A stretch of 35,036 bases of DNA, taken from assembly GCA_937893675.1 (NCBI GenBank), contig CALBGI010000044.1, forward strand, positions 1-35,036. The letters are read 5' to 3'. Each line of letters starts with the position of its first letter. The stretch's first letter is position 1. The notes under the pieces were generated by a model that had not been told where the DNA came from, did not search any database, and was given only the letters and a program-made list of their open reading frames with translations. A program made the position numbers and the translations under genes. This DNA is from an uncultured Blautia sp. (GTDB lineage Bacteria; Bacillota; Clostridia; Lachnospirales; Lachnospiraceae). This document shows positions 7,486 to 14,709 of this stretch, one piece after another.

Positions 7486-9225
7486 TCATTCATTCTTCAG
7501 GTCAATAGGTAAAATCAATTTACATTTTGTTCCGTATCCTGGAGTACCGGTCAGGGATATGGTGCATTTATCTCCATAGATGCAGAACAGACGCTTCCGA
7601 ATATTGGCGATACCGATATGATGATTCTCTTTGCTCTCTTCAAAATTGCATGTTGTGGGGTCAAATCCTTTTCCGTCATCCATAATCCATATATTCAGAG
7701 CTTCTTTTTCCACAAAGGCCCGCACCTCAATGGTGATCACGGTTCCGTTATCATAGGTTCCATGCAGAATACAGTTTTCTACAATGGGCTGCAAAATGAG
7801 TTTGGGAATCAGAATTTGGGCAGAAGCCGCATCGTGACTCTCGGTATATGTAAATTTATCGGCATACCGCACTTCCTGTATTTTGATATAATACTGCAGA
7901 TTTTGGAGCTCTTCTTCCAGTGGGATATACTTTTTCGTCTCCATCAGAGAAATTTTCAGAATTTCGGAAAGAGAAGTAATCATCTCACTTAAAACAGGAA
8001 GCTTATGGATAATAGAAATCCAGCGGAATGTGCTTAAGGTATTAAACAGAAAGTGGGGATTAATTTGATATTGAAGCATTTGAATCTCTAATTCCCGTTC
8101 CCGCTTCATGTTTTCTTTCTGCTTTTTCATGACATTTCGAAGCTGTGAAAGCATTAAATTCATGTTTTCAATTAAAATATGTACCTCGTCATGTCCATCA
8201 TCGTGTATCTGAAGATCGTATTCCCCCTGCTTGATATTTTGGCAGGCAATGACGGCATTGTTGATGGGAATGGAAATACTTCGGTAAAAAACAAAACTTA
8301 TAATAAGGCTGACGAGAATAACGATACACAATAAGAATAAGATCTGCTTATAAATTTCGGAAAGCTCCGACTGAACATAGCTGTGCGGCATCATCAGAAA
8401 CAACATTCCATGGATGCTGTTGTTTTCCTGAGAAATGGCAAAATAGTTTTTATCCTTATAATTGATATTTATAAAGTTTTGTGTATTCGCGGCCTGGTTA
8501 GACAGTTCTAAAAGGCCGGAAGATTCACCTATCTGCACATCGCCACGGTTGGAAGAAAGTACTGTGCCATCCTTTTCCAGGATAAAAAGATCGAGATAAT
8601 TGTTTTCTTCATTCAGTTCCAAAACTTTTTCCTTGAAAAACCGTTCGTTAATGGATAACAAAATATATCCGATTTTATGGGAGGTTTTGTACATATCATT
8701 GACCCGGGCTCCAAGAATGATCCTGGAGTCGTTTCTGTAATTTTTTTTACTCATCCAGCAGCCGTTCCATTCAGCCTGGTCTATTTTCTGACAGCATTCC
8801 TGAATGGCTGTCTGGCTGAATAGATCATAGCCGGATTCATACAAAATTTCTCCTTCGGCTGTTGTGATTACGATGCTTTGCAGATAGGGTGGATAGGTAA
8901 GATCACTTTTTACTAAATTATTGACAGTATGTGTGAACTCTTCTTTTGAAAAATCAGGATACGTACGGAGCGCATCCTGAATGGAACTGTTTATGTAAAG
9001 CCGCTCCATGAAATTTTCATAGGTTTCTACGGAGAGGGAGAGATTTTTGTCCATCAGATAAAGTGTATTCCGGTTTGCAGCCAACATTTTGGACTGTATG
9101 GATTCGGAATATGTTTTATAGGAAAAAACGCTGATGATCAAAACAGGAATGATACTCATGGCAATGGACGTAATGATCAGCCGGTACTGTATTTTGAATT
9201 TCCTTATAAAATGCAGCAAAATCAT
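7486..9225 (-). CDS. YesM-like sensor histidine kinase
   Basis: A 579-aa membrane kinase. TM1 is at about 16-36, an extracellular sensor of about 255 residues follows (cache-like by layout), TM2 at about 294-314, then a HAMP-like region. The His_kinase domain has Q-I-N-P-H-F-L-F-N-T with phospho-acceptor H391. The ATPase domain has E-N-C (483-485) and D-D-G-K-G (516-520). ATG 9225 is chosen; it is 5 bases after the anSME stop and follows a G-rich stretch, while the open frame up to 9288 runs back into anSME. It would sense an extracellular sugar and phosphorylate the downstream YesN-like regulator. Base composition is noticeably more A+T-rich than genes to its right. Confidence 0.93.
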   Translation of the reverse strand: MILLHFIRKFKIQYRLIITSIAMSIIPVLIISVFSYKTYSESIQSKMLAANRNTLYLMDKNLSLSVETYENFMERLYINSSIQDALRTYPDFSKEEFTHTVNNLVKSDLTYPPYLQSIVITTAEGEILYESGYDLFSQTAIQECCQKIDQAEWNGCWMSKKNYRNDSRIILGARVNDMYKTSHKIGYILLSINERFFKEKVLELNEENNYLDLFILEKDGTVLSSNRGDVQIGESSGLLELSNQAANTQNFININYKDKNYFAISQENNSIHGMLFLMMPHSYVQSELSEIYKQILFLLCIVILVSLIISFVFYRSISIPINNAVIACQNIKQGEYDLQIHDDGHDEVHILIENMNLMLSQLRNVMKKQKENMKRERELEIQMLQYQINPHFLFNTLSTFRWISIIHKLPVLSEMITSLSEILKISLMETKKYIPLEEELQNLQYYIKIQEVRYADKFTYTESHDAASAQILIPKLILQPIVENCILHGTYDNGTVITIEVRAFVEKEALNIWIMDDGKGFDPTTCNFEESKENHHIGIANIRKRLFCIYGDKCTISLTGTPGYGTKCKLILPIDLKNE

Positions 9226-9230
9226 CCCCC

Positions 9231-10358
9231 CTACCTTTGGTTCTGATACGCAACATATTTTGCGATTTCTTTCAGGCGTTCGGCGCACGCGGCGAAAAAC
9301 ATTCGGTAGCTCTCACAGAAATAGTTTTTGTACAACCCGGTTTTTTCGTCACGGATGCGGTGTCTTCTGCATCCGTTCCGGCAAAGGGAGTACCATTGGC
9401 AGTGTCTGCATTCTTCCGCATGTTTTGTTGATTCCTGAACAAAGTTCCAGGCAGTTTCCTGTGCGAAAAAATCCTGGATGCCGTCTTCGTTATAATTACC
9501 CAGGCGATATTCGTCCAGAACATAGAAATCGCAGGGATATGCGCCGCCGTCTGCTTCTGCCACACACTGTATGCTGCATACGCCGGACTGTTCACAGGAT
9601 TCCGGAGGATATCCAAGCAGAATTCCAATATAATTTTCAAACTGACGGATATAAGGGGCTCTCCCTTTTTTCCAGTCCTTTTCCCAATACTGGAAAAGCT
9701 CGGTGAGAAATTTTCCATAGTCTTTGGGGGTAAGGGAATATTCCTGCTTGCCGGGTTCCTCACCCAGAGGATCCAGGCAGGCAATATACTGCTGAAAGTT
9801 CCATCCGTTTTTTCTGTATTCCTGGTAGATTTCTTTTATATTTTCCGCTACCTGGCGTGTTACGACTGTGAGGATATTGTATTCCACTTCGTAGGTATCA
9901 AGCAAACGCAGATTTTCTTTGATTCGTTCATAGGTGGGATTTCCCGCCGTATCATGGCGATGGCGATTGTGGATGACCGCAGTCCCGTCTACGGAAACAC
10001 CAAGCAAAAACTGATGTTTTTTAAAAAACGCACACCATTGTTCGTTCAGACCGTAGCCGTTTGTCTGCAGAGTGTTCAGAATCCGTACATGGTTTTTGTT
10101 AAAACGTCGTTCATACTCTATGACTTTTTCAAAAAATTCCAATCCCCGAAGAGTGGGTTCACCGCCCTGAAAGGCGAAGCAAATTTCATTTTCAGCCTGA
10201 AACAAAGCTTTTTTAATGAGGTTTTGAATGGTTTCTTCGGACATCATTCCATAAGATTTTACAGTACGGTTTTCGATTTCATCACAATAAAAGCAATATT
10301 CACAGCGCATATTGCATAATCCGGAGGCCGGCTTGATCAAAATGGTATGCAGTGCCAT
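9231..10358 (-). CDS. Anaerobic sulfatase-maturating enzyme (anSME), radical SAM/SPASM
   Basis: A 375-aa radical SAM enzyme that oxidises the active-site Cys (or Ser) of sulfatases to formylglycine without oxygen. The radical SAM cluster motif is C15-x3-C19-x2-C22, and G-G-E-P is at 65-68. The SPASM part has C255, C261, C276, C317, C320, C326, C330 and C348, the pattern that binds two auxiliary [4Fe-4S] clusters. D277 follows C276, where the Clostridium perfringens enzyme has its proposed catalytic base. ATG 10358 has GGGGAGG 6 bases upstream. It lies one base after the Crp/Fnr gene stop and 5 bases before the kinase, so it is in their operon. Its evident target is the sulfatase at 4425-5879. 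Confidence 0.95.
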   Translation of the reverse strand: MALHTILIKPASGLCNMRCEYCFYCDEIENRTVKSYGMMSEETIQNLIKKALFQAENEICFAFQGGEPTLRGLEFFEKVIEYERRFNKNHVRILNTLQTNGYGLNEQWCAFFKKHQFLLGVSVDGTAVIHNRHRHDTAGNPTYERIKENLRLLDTYEVEYNILTVVTRQVAENIKEIYQEYRKNGWNFQQYIACLDPLGEEPGKQEYSLTPKDYGKFLTELFQYWEKDWKKGRAPYIRQFENYIGILLGYPPESCEQSGVCSIQCVAEADGGAYPCDFYVLDEYRLGNYNEDGIQDFFAQETAWNFVQESTKHAEECRHCQWYSLCRNGCRRHRIRDEKTGLYKNYFCESYRMFFAACAERLKEIAKYVAYQNQR

Positions 10359-10359
10359 A

Positions 10360-11019
10360 TCATACCTCCCCCAAAGCTGCAAGCCCGGCGGAATCTGTAA
10401 TTTCCACCACGCCCCGGCTCAGTTTGATCAGCTTTTCACTCTGGAGATACCGGAGCATCCGGGTAATGACCTCCCGGTGAGTGCCCAGATGGTTAGCAAT
10501 GGTTTCGTGGGTAATCTGCAGGCGGTTTGTGTTTTCGATGGCAGCTTCCTCCAGCAGAAAAGCGGCCACACGTTTGTCTTGGCTTTTCCACATAACCTGC
10601 TCCATGAGCCACATGACTTCCGAGAAGCGGGCGGCCATAATTTCGTTGGTATAGTTGGCGACCGGAGCAGATTCTTCCATGATCTGTTTGTAAATATAGG
10701 GCGGGATGATCCAGAGGTCTGTGTCTTTTTCTGCTTCAATGACAACCTCAAACTGGATAGAATTCATAATGCAGGAGGCAGAGAACAGGCATAAATCCAT
10801 ATCGAAAAGCCGGTAGATGGTGATTTCGCGTCCTTCCTCTGACAGAATAAAGGCACGCAGCTGCCCGGTCTGTATGAGGAGCAGACCAATGCAGTCCAGG
10901 TTTCCGTTGTGAATGACTGTGCCCTTTGGAACCCTGCGGCTGGTGATGCTCTCAGAAATCTTTTGCTGCTGTGCGGCTGTTAATTTGTCCCAAATGGGGA
11001 AATAGTCTGCAAAATTCAT
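10360..11019 (-). CDS. Crp/Fnr-family transcriptional regulator
   Basis: A 219-aa regulator with an N-terminal cyclic-nucleotide-binding-type beta barrel (about 15-130), a long dimerisation helix and a C-terminal winged helix-turn-helix (T-H-E-T-I-A-N-H-L-G-T-H-R-E-V-I-T-R, about 170-187). Cysteines lie at about 43, 77 and 83, but no clear Fnr iron-sulfur set is seen. The start ATG 11019 has GGGAG 7 bases upstream. It is divergent from trxA-trxB, with a palindromic site between them, and is the first gene of an operon continuing into anSME, kinase and regulator. Control of the thioredoxin operon and itself is the likely role; the effector is unknown. Confidence 0.9.
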   Translation of the reverse strand: MNFADYFPIWDKLTAAQQQKISESITSRRVPKGTVIHNGNLDCIGLLLIQTGQLRAFILSEEGREITIYRLFDMDLCLFSASCIMNSIQFEVVIEAEKDTDLWIIPPYIYKQIMEESAPVANYTNEIMAARFSEVMWLMEQVMWKSQDKRVAAFLLEEAAIENTNRLQITHETIANHLGTHREVITRMLRYLQSEKLIKLSRGVVEITDSAGLAALGEV

Positions 11020-11045
11020 AAATGAACTCCCTTCTATATAAAATC

Positions 11046-11074
11046 AGTATAAGTCTGCCTTGGGAATATGTCAA
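11046..11074 (-). promoter_or_regulatory. Promoter of the Crp/Fnr-anSME-kinase-regulator operon
   Basis: Read on the - strand, a perfect -35 TTGACA (11069-11074) and a -10 TATACT (11046-11051) are separated by exactly 17 bp. This is a strong sigma-A promoter. The predicted start is near 11039, and the Crp/Fnr start codon is at 11019. The palindrome at 11082-11094 lies just upstream of the -35 box. Confidence 0.85.
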
Positions 11075-11081
11075 ATAAACT

Positions 11082-11094
11082 GTGACAATGTCAC
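11082..11094. promoter_or_regulatory. Palindromic operator, probable Crp/Fnr-family site
   Basis: GTGACA-A-TGTCAC is a perfect 6-1-6 palindrome, resembling Crp/Fnr half-sites (TGTGA/TCACA). Its centre (11088) is about 42 bases upstream of the predicted trxA transcription start, the classical class II activator position. The trxA promoter has no recognisable -35 box, which fits activator dependence. It is also about 49 bases upstream of the opposite start, so autoregulation is possible. Confidence 0.75.
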
Positions 11095-11117
11095 GGAAGA
11101 GAATCCTTTGTTCTGGG

Positions 11118-11123
11118 TATACT
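11118..11123 (+). promoter_or_regulatory. trxA -10 box lacking a -35 element
   Basis: TATACT at 11118-11123 would start transcription near 11130. The hexamer 17 bp upstream (11095-11100, GGAAGA) does not resemble a -35 box. Activation by a regulator bound to the palindrome at 11082-11094 is the simplest explanation. Confidence 0.65.
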
Positions 11124-11154
11124 ATGGTCAAACAAAGGAAAGGAGCTGACGATT

Positions 11155-11478
11155 ATGGCAGCAATGAATATAAATAATGAGATGTTTCAGGAAATGGTAC
11201 AGGGAGACAGACCGGTTCTGGTAGATTACTGGGCGCCCTGGTGCGGATACTGCAGGAGAATCGCGCCGGCCTATGAAAAAATTGCGGAGCAGTACAAGGA
11301 TACTCTGCAGGTGGTAAAGGTAAATATTGATGAGGAACAGGCGCTTGCACGCCAGGAGCAGATTGAGGTGATTCCGACCCTGGTGCTGTATCAGAAGGAT
11401 AAAGAGCCGGAATCCATTGTGGCACCTGAGTCAAAAGCGATGATCGACAGCTTTATCAGGGAAAATCTGGAATCCTGA
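11155..11478 (+). CDS. trxA: Thioredoxin with C-G-Y-C active site
   Basis: A 107-aa cytoplasmic thioredoxin that reduces protein disulfides. The active site is W-C30-G-Y-C33, with the usual proline replaced by tyrosine, which should shift redox potential. The cis-proline motif I-P-T-L is present near residue 76. ATG 11155 follows AGGAG at 11141-11145. Thioredoxin reductase is 37 bases downstream in the same operon and is the expected electron donor. The divergent Crp/Fnr gene and intervening palindrome suggest redox-linked control. Confidence 0.93.
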   Translation: MAAMNINNEMFQEMVQGDRPVLVDYWAPWCGYCRRIAPAYEKIAEQYKDTLQVVKVNIDEEQALARQEQIEVIPTLVLYQKDKEPESIVAPESKAMIDSFIRENLES

Positions 11479-11515
11479 AATCGGACATGCCTGTACTGCA
11501 AAGGAGGAAATCACC

Positions 11516-12451
11516 ATGAACCAGCACATTTATGATACCGTTATTATCGGAGGAGGACCTGCCGGGTATACGGCCGCGCTGTATGCGGCCAGAGCAGGTC
11601 TTGACACTGTGGTTTTAGAAAAGCTGTCTGCCGGAGGACAGATGGCGTTGAGTCATCAGATTGATAACTATCCGGGATTTGAGGAGGGAATTGACGGTTT
11701 TTCCCTTGGGGAAAAAATGCAGCAGCAGGCGGAACGCTTTGGGGCCAAGACGGAATATGCGGAAGTCACCCGGATCGATCTGCAGGCAGAGCCAAAGGTG
11801 CTTGAGACCAGCGAAGGGGTCTTTCGCGGCCGGACGGTGATTTTTTCCACCGGGGCCAATCCCCGAGAGCTTGGGATTCCGGGGGAAAGAGAGCTGACCG
11901 GTAAGGGCGTGGCGTACTGCGCGGCCTGCGACGGGATGTTTTATAAAGGAAAAACCGTGGCTGTCGTAGGCGGAGGAAATTCTGCTGCGGCAGATGCGCT
12001 TCTTTTAAGCCGCATTGCCAAAAAAGTTATTATAATCCACAGAAGAGATACGCTGCGGGCCACCAGGATTTATCATGAGCCTCTTCAAAGGGCGGAGAAT
12101 GTGGAATTTTGCTGGAACAGCACAGTCACAGAGCTGCTTCATGGAGAGAAGCTTACCGGCGTGCGTCTGAAGAATGTGCAGACTGGGGAAGAGACGAGCC
12201 TGGATCTGGACGGGCTGTTTATCAGCGTGGGAAGGAAGCCGGCTACAGAGCTGGCAAAAGGGCAGCTGACCCTGGATGACAGCGGCTATATTGTGGCGGG
12301 GGAAGAGACGGAGACAAATATCCCGGGAGTGTTTGCAGTAGGAGATGTGCGCACAAAGGTTTTGCGCCAGATCGTGACTGCTGTTGCGGACGGAGCGGTG
12401 GCTGTGCATAAGGCGGAAGAATACCTGGCAGAGCACAGAGGCATTTTGTGA
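11516..12451 (+). CDS. trxB: Thioredoxin reductase (low molecular weight type)
   Basis: A 311-aa flavoprotein that moves electrons from a pyridine nucleotide through FAD to thioredoxin. The FAD motif G-G-G-P-A-G is at 12-17, the redox pair C135-A-A-C138-D at 135-139, the nucleotide motif G-G-G-N-S-A at 152-157, and H-R-R-D at 175-178 (the H-R-R motif favours NADPH). A second FAD motif near the C-terminus has G-D-V-R. AAGGAGG precedes the start. Length and motifs are typical and intact. It is cotranscribed with trxA. Confidence 0.95.
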   Translation: MNQHIYDTVIIGGGPAGYTAALYAARAGLDTVVLEKLSAGGQMALSHQIDNYPGFEEGIDGFSLGEKMQQQAERFGAKTEYAEVTRIDLQAEPKVLETSEGVFRGRTVIFSTGANPRELGIPGERELTGKGVAYCAACDGMFYKGKTVAVVGGGNSAAADALLLSRIAKKVIIIHRRDTLRATRIYHEPLQRAENVEFCWNSTVTELLHGEKLTGVRLKNVQTGEETSLDLDGLFISVGRKPATELAKGQLTLDDSGYIVAGEETETNIPGVFAVGDVRTKVLRQIVTAVADGAVAVHKAEEYLAEHRGIL

Positions 12452-12474
12452 AAATTTTGAGAACTGTTATTTTG

Positions 12475-12506
12475 TTGCAGCATTTTTGCCGGACTTACGC
12501 TATAAT
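12475..12506 (+). promoter_or_regulatory. Candidate internal promoter before the ferredoxin gene
   Basis: A perfect TATAAT lies at 12501-12506. The nearest -35-like hexamer, TTGCAG (12475-12480), is 20 bp upstream, longer than optimal. The predicted start is near 12513, 21 bases before the ferredoxin ATG. No copy of the Crp/Fnr palindrome was found here. The 82-base gap after trxB also has no terminator, so read-through is possible. Confidence 0.45.
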
Positions 12507-12533
12507 AAGACCATTGAAATTCAGGAGGTATTT

Positions 12534-12743
12534 ATGTCAACAGGAAAAAGACGGCGAAAAGCTGTTGTGGAACAACAAGACTGCGTTGCCTGCGGCTGCT
12601 GCGTAAAGGTTTGCCCGCGGAATGCGATTGAAATTTTGAGAGGAGTTGCGGCGCAGGTGGATTTGGAGAAATGCGTGGGCTGCGGAAAATGCGCGAAGGA
12701 ATGCCCGGCAAGCGTCATTGTGATTTCGGAGGTGGCAGTATGA
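12534..12743 (+). CDS. Small 2[4Fe-4S] ferredoxin-type protein
   Basis: A 69-aa protein with two complete C-x2-C-x2-C-x3-C-P motifs (D-C-V-A-C-G-C-C-V-K-V-C-P and K-C-V-G-C-G-K-C-A-K-E-C-P), each binding one [4Fe-4S] cluster half as in clostridial ferredoxins. A basic N-terminus (G-K-R-R-R-K) precedes them. ATG 12534 is fixed by AGGAGG at 12523-12528; an upstream extension to 12384 lies inside trxB. The stop overlaps the start of the next gene. It probably passes electrons to the membrane iron-sulfur protein next door; it could also supply the anSME, which is inference. Confidence 0.9.
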   Translation: MSTGKRRRKAVVEQQDCVACGCCVKVCPRNAIEILRGVAAQVDLEKCVGCGKCAKECPASVIVISEVAV

Positions 12744-13309
12744 AGAAGCATTGGTATGACTATCTGTGGATCGCATCCCTGGCGTACCTGATTCTGGGCT
12801 TTTTCAATATTTTGTTTGCCTGGCTGGGACTTCTCTGCTTTTTTATTCCGCTGATCATTTCGGTGGCAAAGGGAACCAAGGGGTACTGCAATAAATATTG
12901 CGGAAGAGGCCAGCTGTTCGGCATGTTAGGCGGCCCTTTCGGGCTGTCGCGCAAAAAGGATATTCCCGGATGGATGAAAAGCAAATGGTTCCGATATGGA
13001 TTTCTGATCTTTTTCTTTGCCATGTTCTTTCAGATGCTGTGGAATACATATCTGGTTTTTGCGGGAGCGCAGGATCTTCGGCAGGTGGTGACGCTTCTGT
13101 GGACATTTAAGCTGCCCTGGCAGTGGGCATATCACGGAACGCTGTTTCACCCGGGTGTGGCACAGTTTGCCTTTGGTTTTTACAGCGTTATGCTGACCTC
13201 TACCGTTCTCGGACTGATCACCATGGTGTTGTTTAAGCCGCGCAGCTGGTGCGTTTACTGTCCGATGGGAACCATGACTCAGCTTATATGCAAAGCGAAG
13301 AATCAATAA
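12740..13309 (+). CDS. NapH/NosR-like membrane iron-sulfur protein
   Basis: A 189-aa membrane protein with about four hydrophobic segments. It has cysteine motifs G-Y-C-N-K-Y-C-G-R-G-Q-L-F after the second segment and W-C-V-Y-C-P-M-G-T-M-T-Q near the C-terminus, the pattern of 4Fe-4S-binding NapH/NosR-type electron carriers. ATG 12740 overlaps the ferredoxin stop (ATGA) and GGAGG lies 7 bases upstream. Placed between ferredoxin and CcdA, it may connect cytoplasmic low-potential electrons to the membrane thiol pathway. That link is inferred from gene order only. Confidence 0.75.
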   Translation: MKKHWYDYLWIASLAYLILGFFNILFAWLGLLCFFIPLIISVAKGTKGYCNKYCGRGQLFGMLGGPFGLSRKKDIPGWMKSKWFRYGFLIFFFAMFFQMLWNTYLVFAGAQDLRQVVTLLWTFKLPWQWAYHGTLFHPGVAQFAFGFYSVMLTSTVLGLITMVLFKPRSWCVYCPMGTMTQLICKAKNQ

Positions 13310-13321
13310 GGAGGAGAAGAG

Positions 13322-13981
13322 ATGCAGTATATCATCGCGTTTCTGGAAGGAATCATCACATTTATTTCTCCGTGTCTGCTGCCGATGCTTCCGGTGTATA
13401 TTTTTTATTTTGCAGGCGGGCAGAGAAGCACGAAAAAGACACTGACCGGCGCATTGGGCTTTGTGGCTGGTTTTACCACGGTTTTTGTGGCAATGGGAGC
13501 GATGGCCGGAACGGTGGGGAGCTTTCTGCGGGAATACCAGACGGCAGTGAATAGTGTCTGCGGTCTGGTGGTGATTTTCTTCGGACTGAATTTTATGGGC
13601 GTATTTAAGCTGAACCTGTTTAAAGGAAGCAGCCGCTCTGTAAATACGGAAAATATGGGATTTTTCTCGGCATTTTTGTTTGGGATGGTGTTTTCCGTGG
13701 GATGGACGCCCTGTGTGGGCGCTTTTCTTGGTTCCGCGCTGATGCTGGCTTCCCAGCAGGGGCATGTGGGGGAAGGGATGCTGATGCTTTTTACCTACTC
13801 CCTTGGTCTGGGAATTCCCTTTATCCTCAGTGCGGTACTCATCGACTATCTGAAATCTGCTTTTGACTGGATCAAGAAAAACTATAAGATCATCAATACC
13901 GTCAGCGGTGTTTTGCTGGTGCTGATAGGAATTTTGATGATGACAGGAACCATGGGGCGGCTTTTGAGCCTGCTCAGTTAA
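13322..13981 (+). CDS. ccdA: CcdA/DsbD-type transmembrane thiol electron transporter
   Basis: A 219-aa, six-segment membrane protein that carries reducing equivalents from cytoplasmic thioredoxin to extracytoplasmic thiol proteins. The two redox cysteines are C18 in I-S-P-C-L-L-P-M-L-P and C131 in G-W-T-P-C-V-G-A, both in the conserved proline contexts. AGGAGGAG at 13309-13316 precedes the ATG. The TlpA-like protein that follows 9 bases later is the likely receiver. No cytochrome c gene is nearby, so a general extracytoplasmic reductase role is more likely than cytochrome maturation. Confidence 0.92.
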   Translation: MQYIIAFLEGIITFISPCLLPMLPVYIFYFAGGQRSTKKTLTGALGFVAGFTTVFVAMGAMAGTVGSFLREYQTAVNSVCGLVVIFFGLNFMGVFKLNLFKGSSRSVNTENMGFFSAFLFGMVFSVGWTPCVGAFLGSALMLASQQGHVGEGMLMLFTYSLGLGIPFILSAVLIDYLKSAFDWIKKNYKIINTVSGVLLVLIGILMMTGTMGRLLSLLS

Positions 13982-13990
13982 GGAGGCGCT

Positions 13991-14689
13991 ATGGAAAACG
14001 AAAATAAAAACCGAAATAAGACAAAGCTTGCGCTGCTCATCCTGCTGCTGGTGCTCCTGATCGGCGGCGCTTACGTGCTTTATAATAAGCTGGGCAAGGA
14101 GATGGCTCCGGAGCAGCTGTCCGTGCAGGAGACGAAGGAGCAGGAAGAGCCCGATCAGACAGCAGGAGAAGAATCTGAGGAGGGGGAGAACGCAAAGGAA
14201 GACGCTGCCGATGATTCTGCTTCTGACGCTGCTGACGAGAAGGAAAACGAGAGCGCAGAAAAATCGGAAGATTCCCTTGCCCCGGATTTTACTGTCTATG
14301 ATATAGATGGAAACGAGGTTCATCTCACCGACTATATCGGCAAACCCATTATTTTGAACTTCTGGGCAAGCTGGTGCGGCCCCTGTCAGATGGAAATGCC
14401 CGATTTCCAGGAGAAGTATCTGGCGCTTGGAGAAGAAATCAACTTCCTGATGGTGAATATGACAGACGGTTCCAGAGAGACGGTCGAAATTGCATCGGAA
14501 TTTATCGAGGAGCAGGGATATACCTTTCCGGTATTTTATGACACAGAGTCTGATGCGGCCATGACCTACGGCGCCTATTCTCTGCCGACCACCTATTTCA
14601 TTGATGCGGAGGGTTACGCGATCGCCCAGGCAAGAGGGGCGATTGACGGGGAAACGCTGCAGAAGGGAATTGACATGATCCAGAAATAA
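13991..14689 (+). CDS. Membrane-anchored TlpA/ResA-like thioredoxin
   Basis: A 232-aa protein with an N-terminal membrane anchor (about 12-31), a highly acidic low-complexity spacer (about 40-95, rich in E, D, A and S), and a TlpA-type redoxin domain with F-W-A-S-W-C129-G-P-C132 and the Y-S-L-P-T-T cis-proline motif. The active site faces outward, and the anchor lacks a lipobox cysteine. It probably receives electrons from CcdA and reduces extracytoplasmic disulfides. The acidic spacer may let the domain reach through the wall. The response regulator gene starts 20 bases downstream. Confidence 0.9.
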   Translation: MENENKNRNKTKLALLILLLVLLIGGAYVLYNKLGKEMAPEQLSVQETKEQEEPDQTAGEESEEGENAKEDAADDSASDAADEKENESAEKSEDSLAPDFTVYDIDGNEVHLTDYIGKPIILNFWASWCGPCQMEMPDFQEKYLALGEEINFLMVNMTDGSRETVEIASEFIEEQGYTFPVFYDTESDAAMTYGAYSLPTTYFIDAEGYAIAQARGAIDGETLQKGIDMIQK

Positions 14690-14709
14690 AGCTGCGAAAG
14701 GAGACTGCC

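Noticed and set aside
12926..14323. 465-codon open frame on the - strand
   Set aside because: It runs opposite to the NapH-like, CcdA and TlpA genes, which have clear motifs and ribosome sites; its product is rich in His, Gln, Arg and Lys with no recognisable domain.
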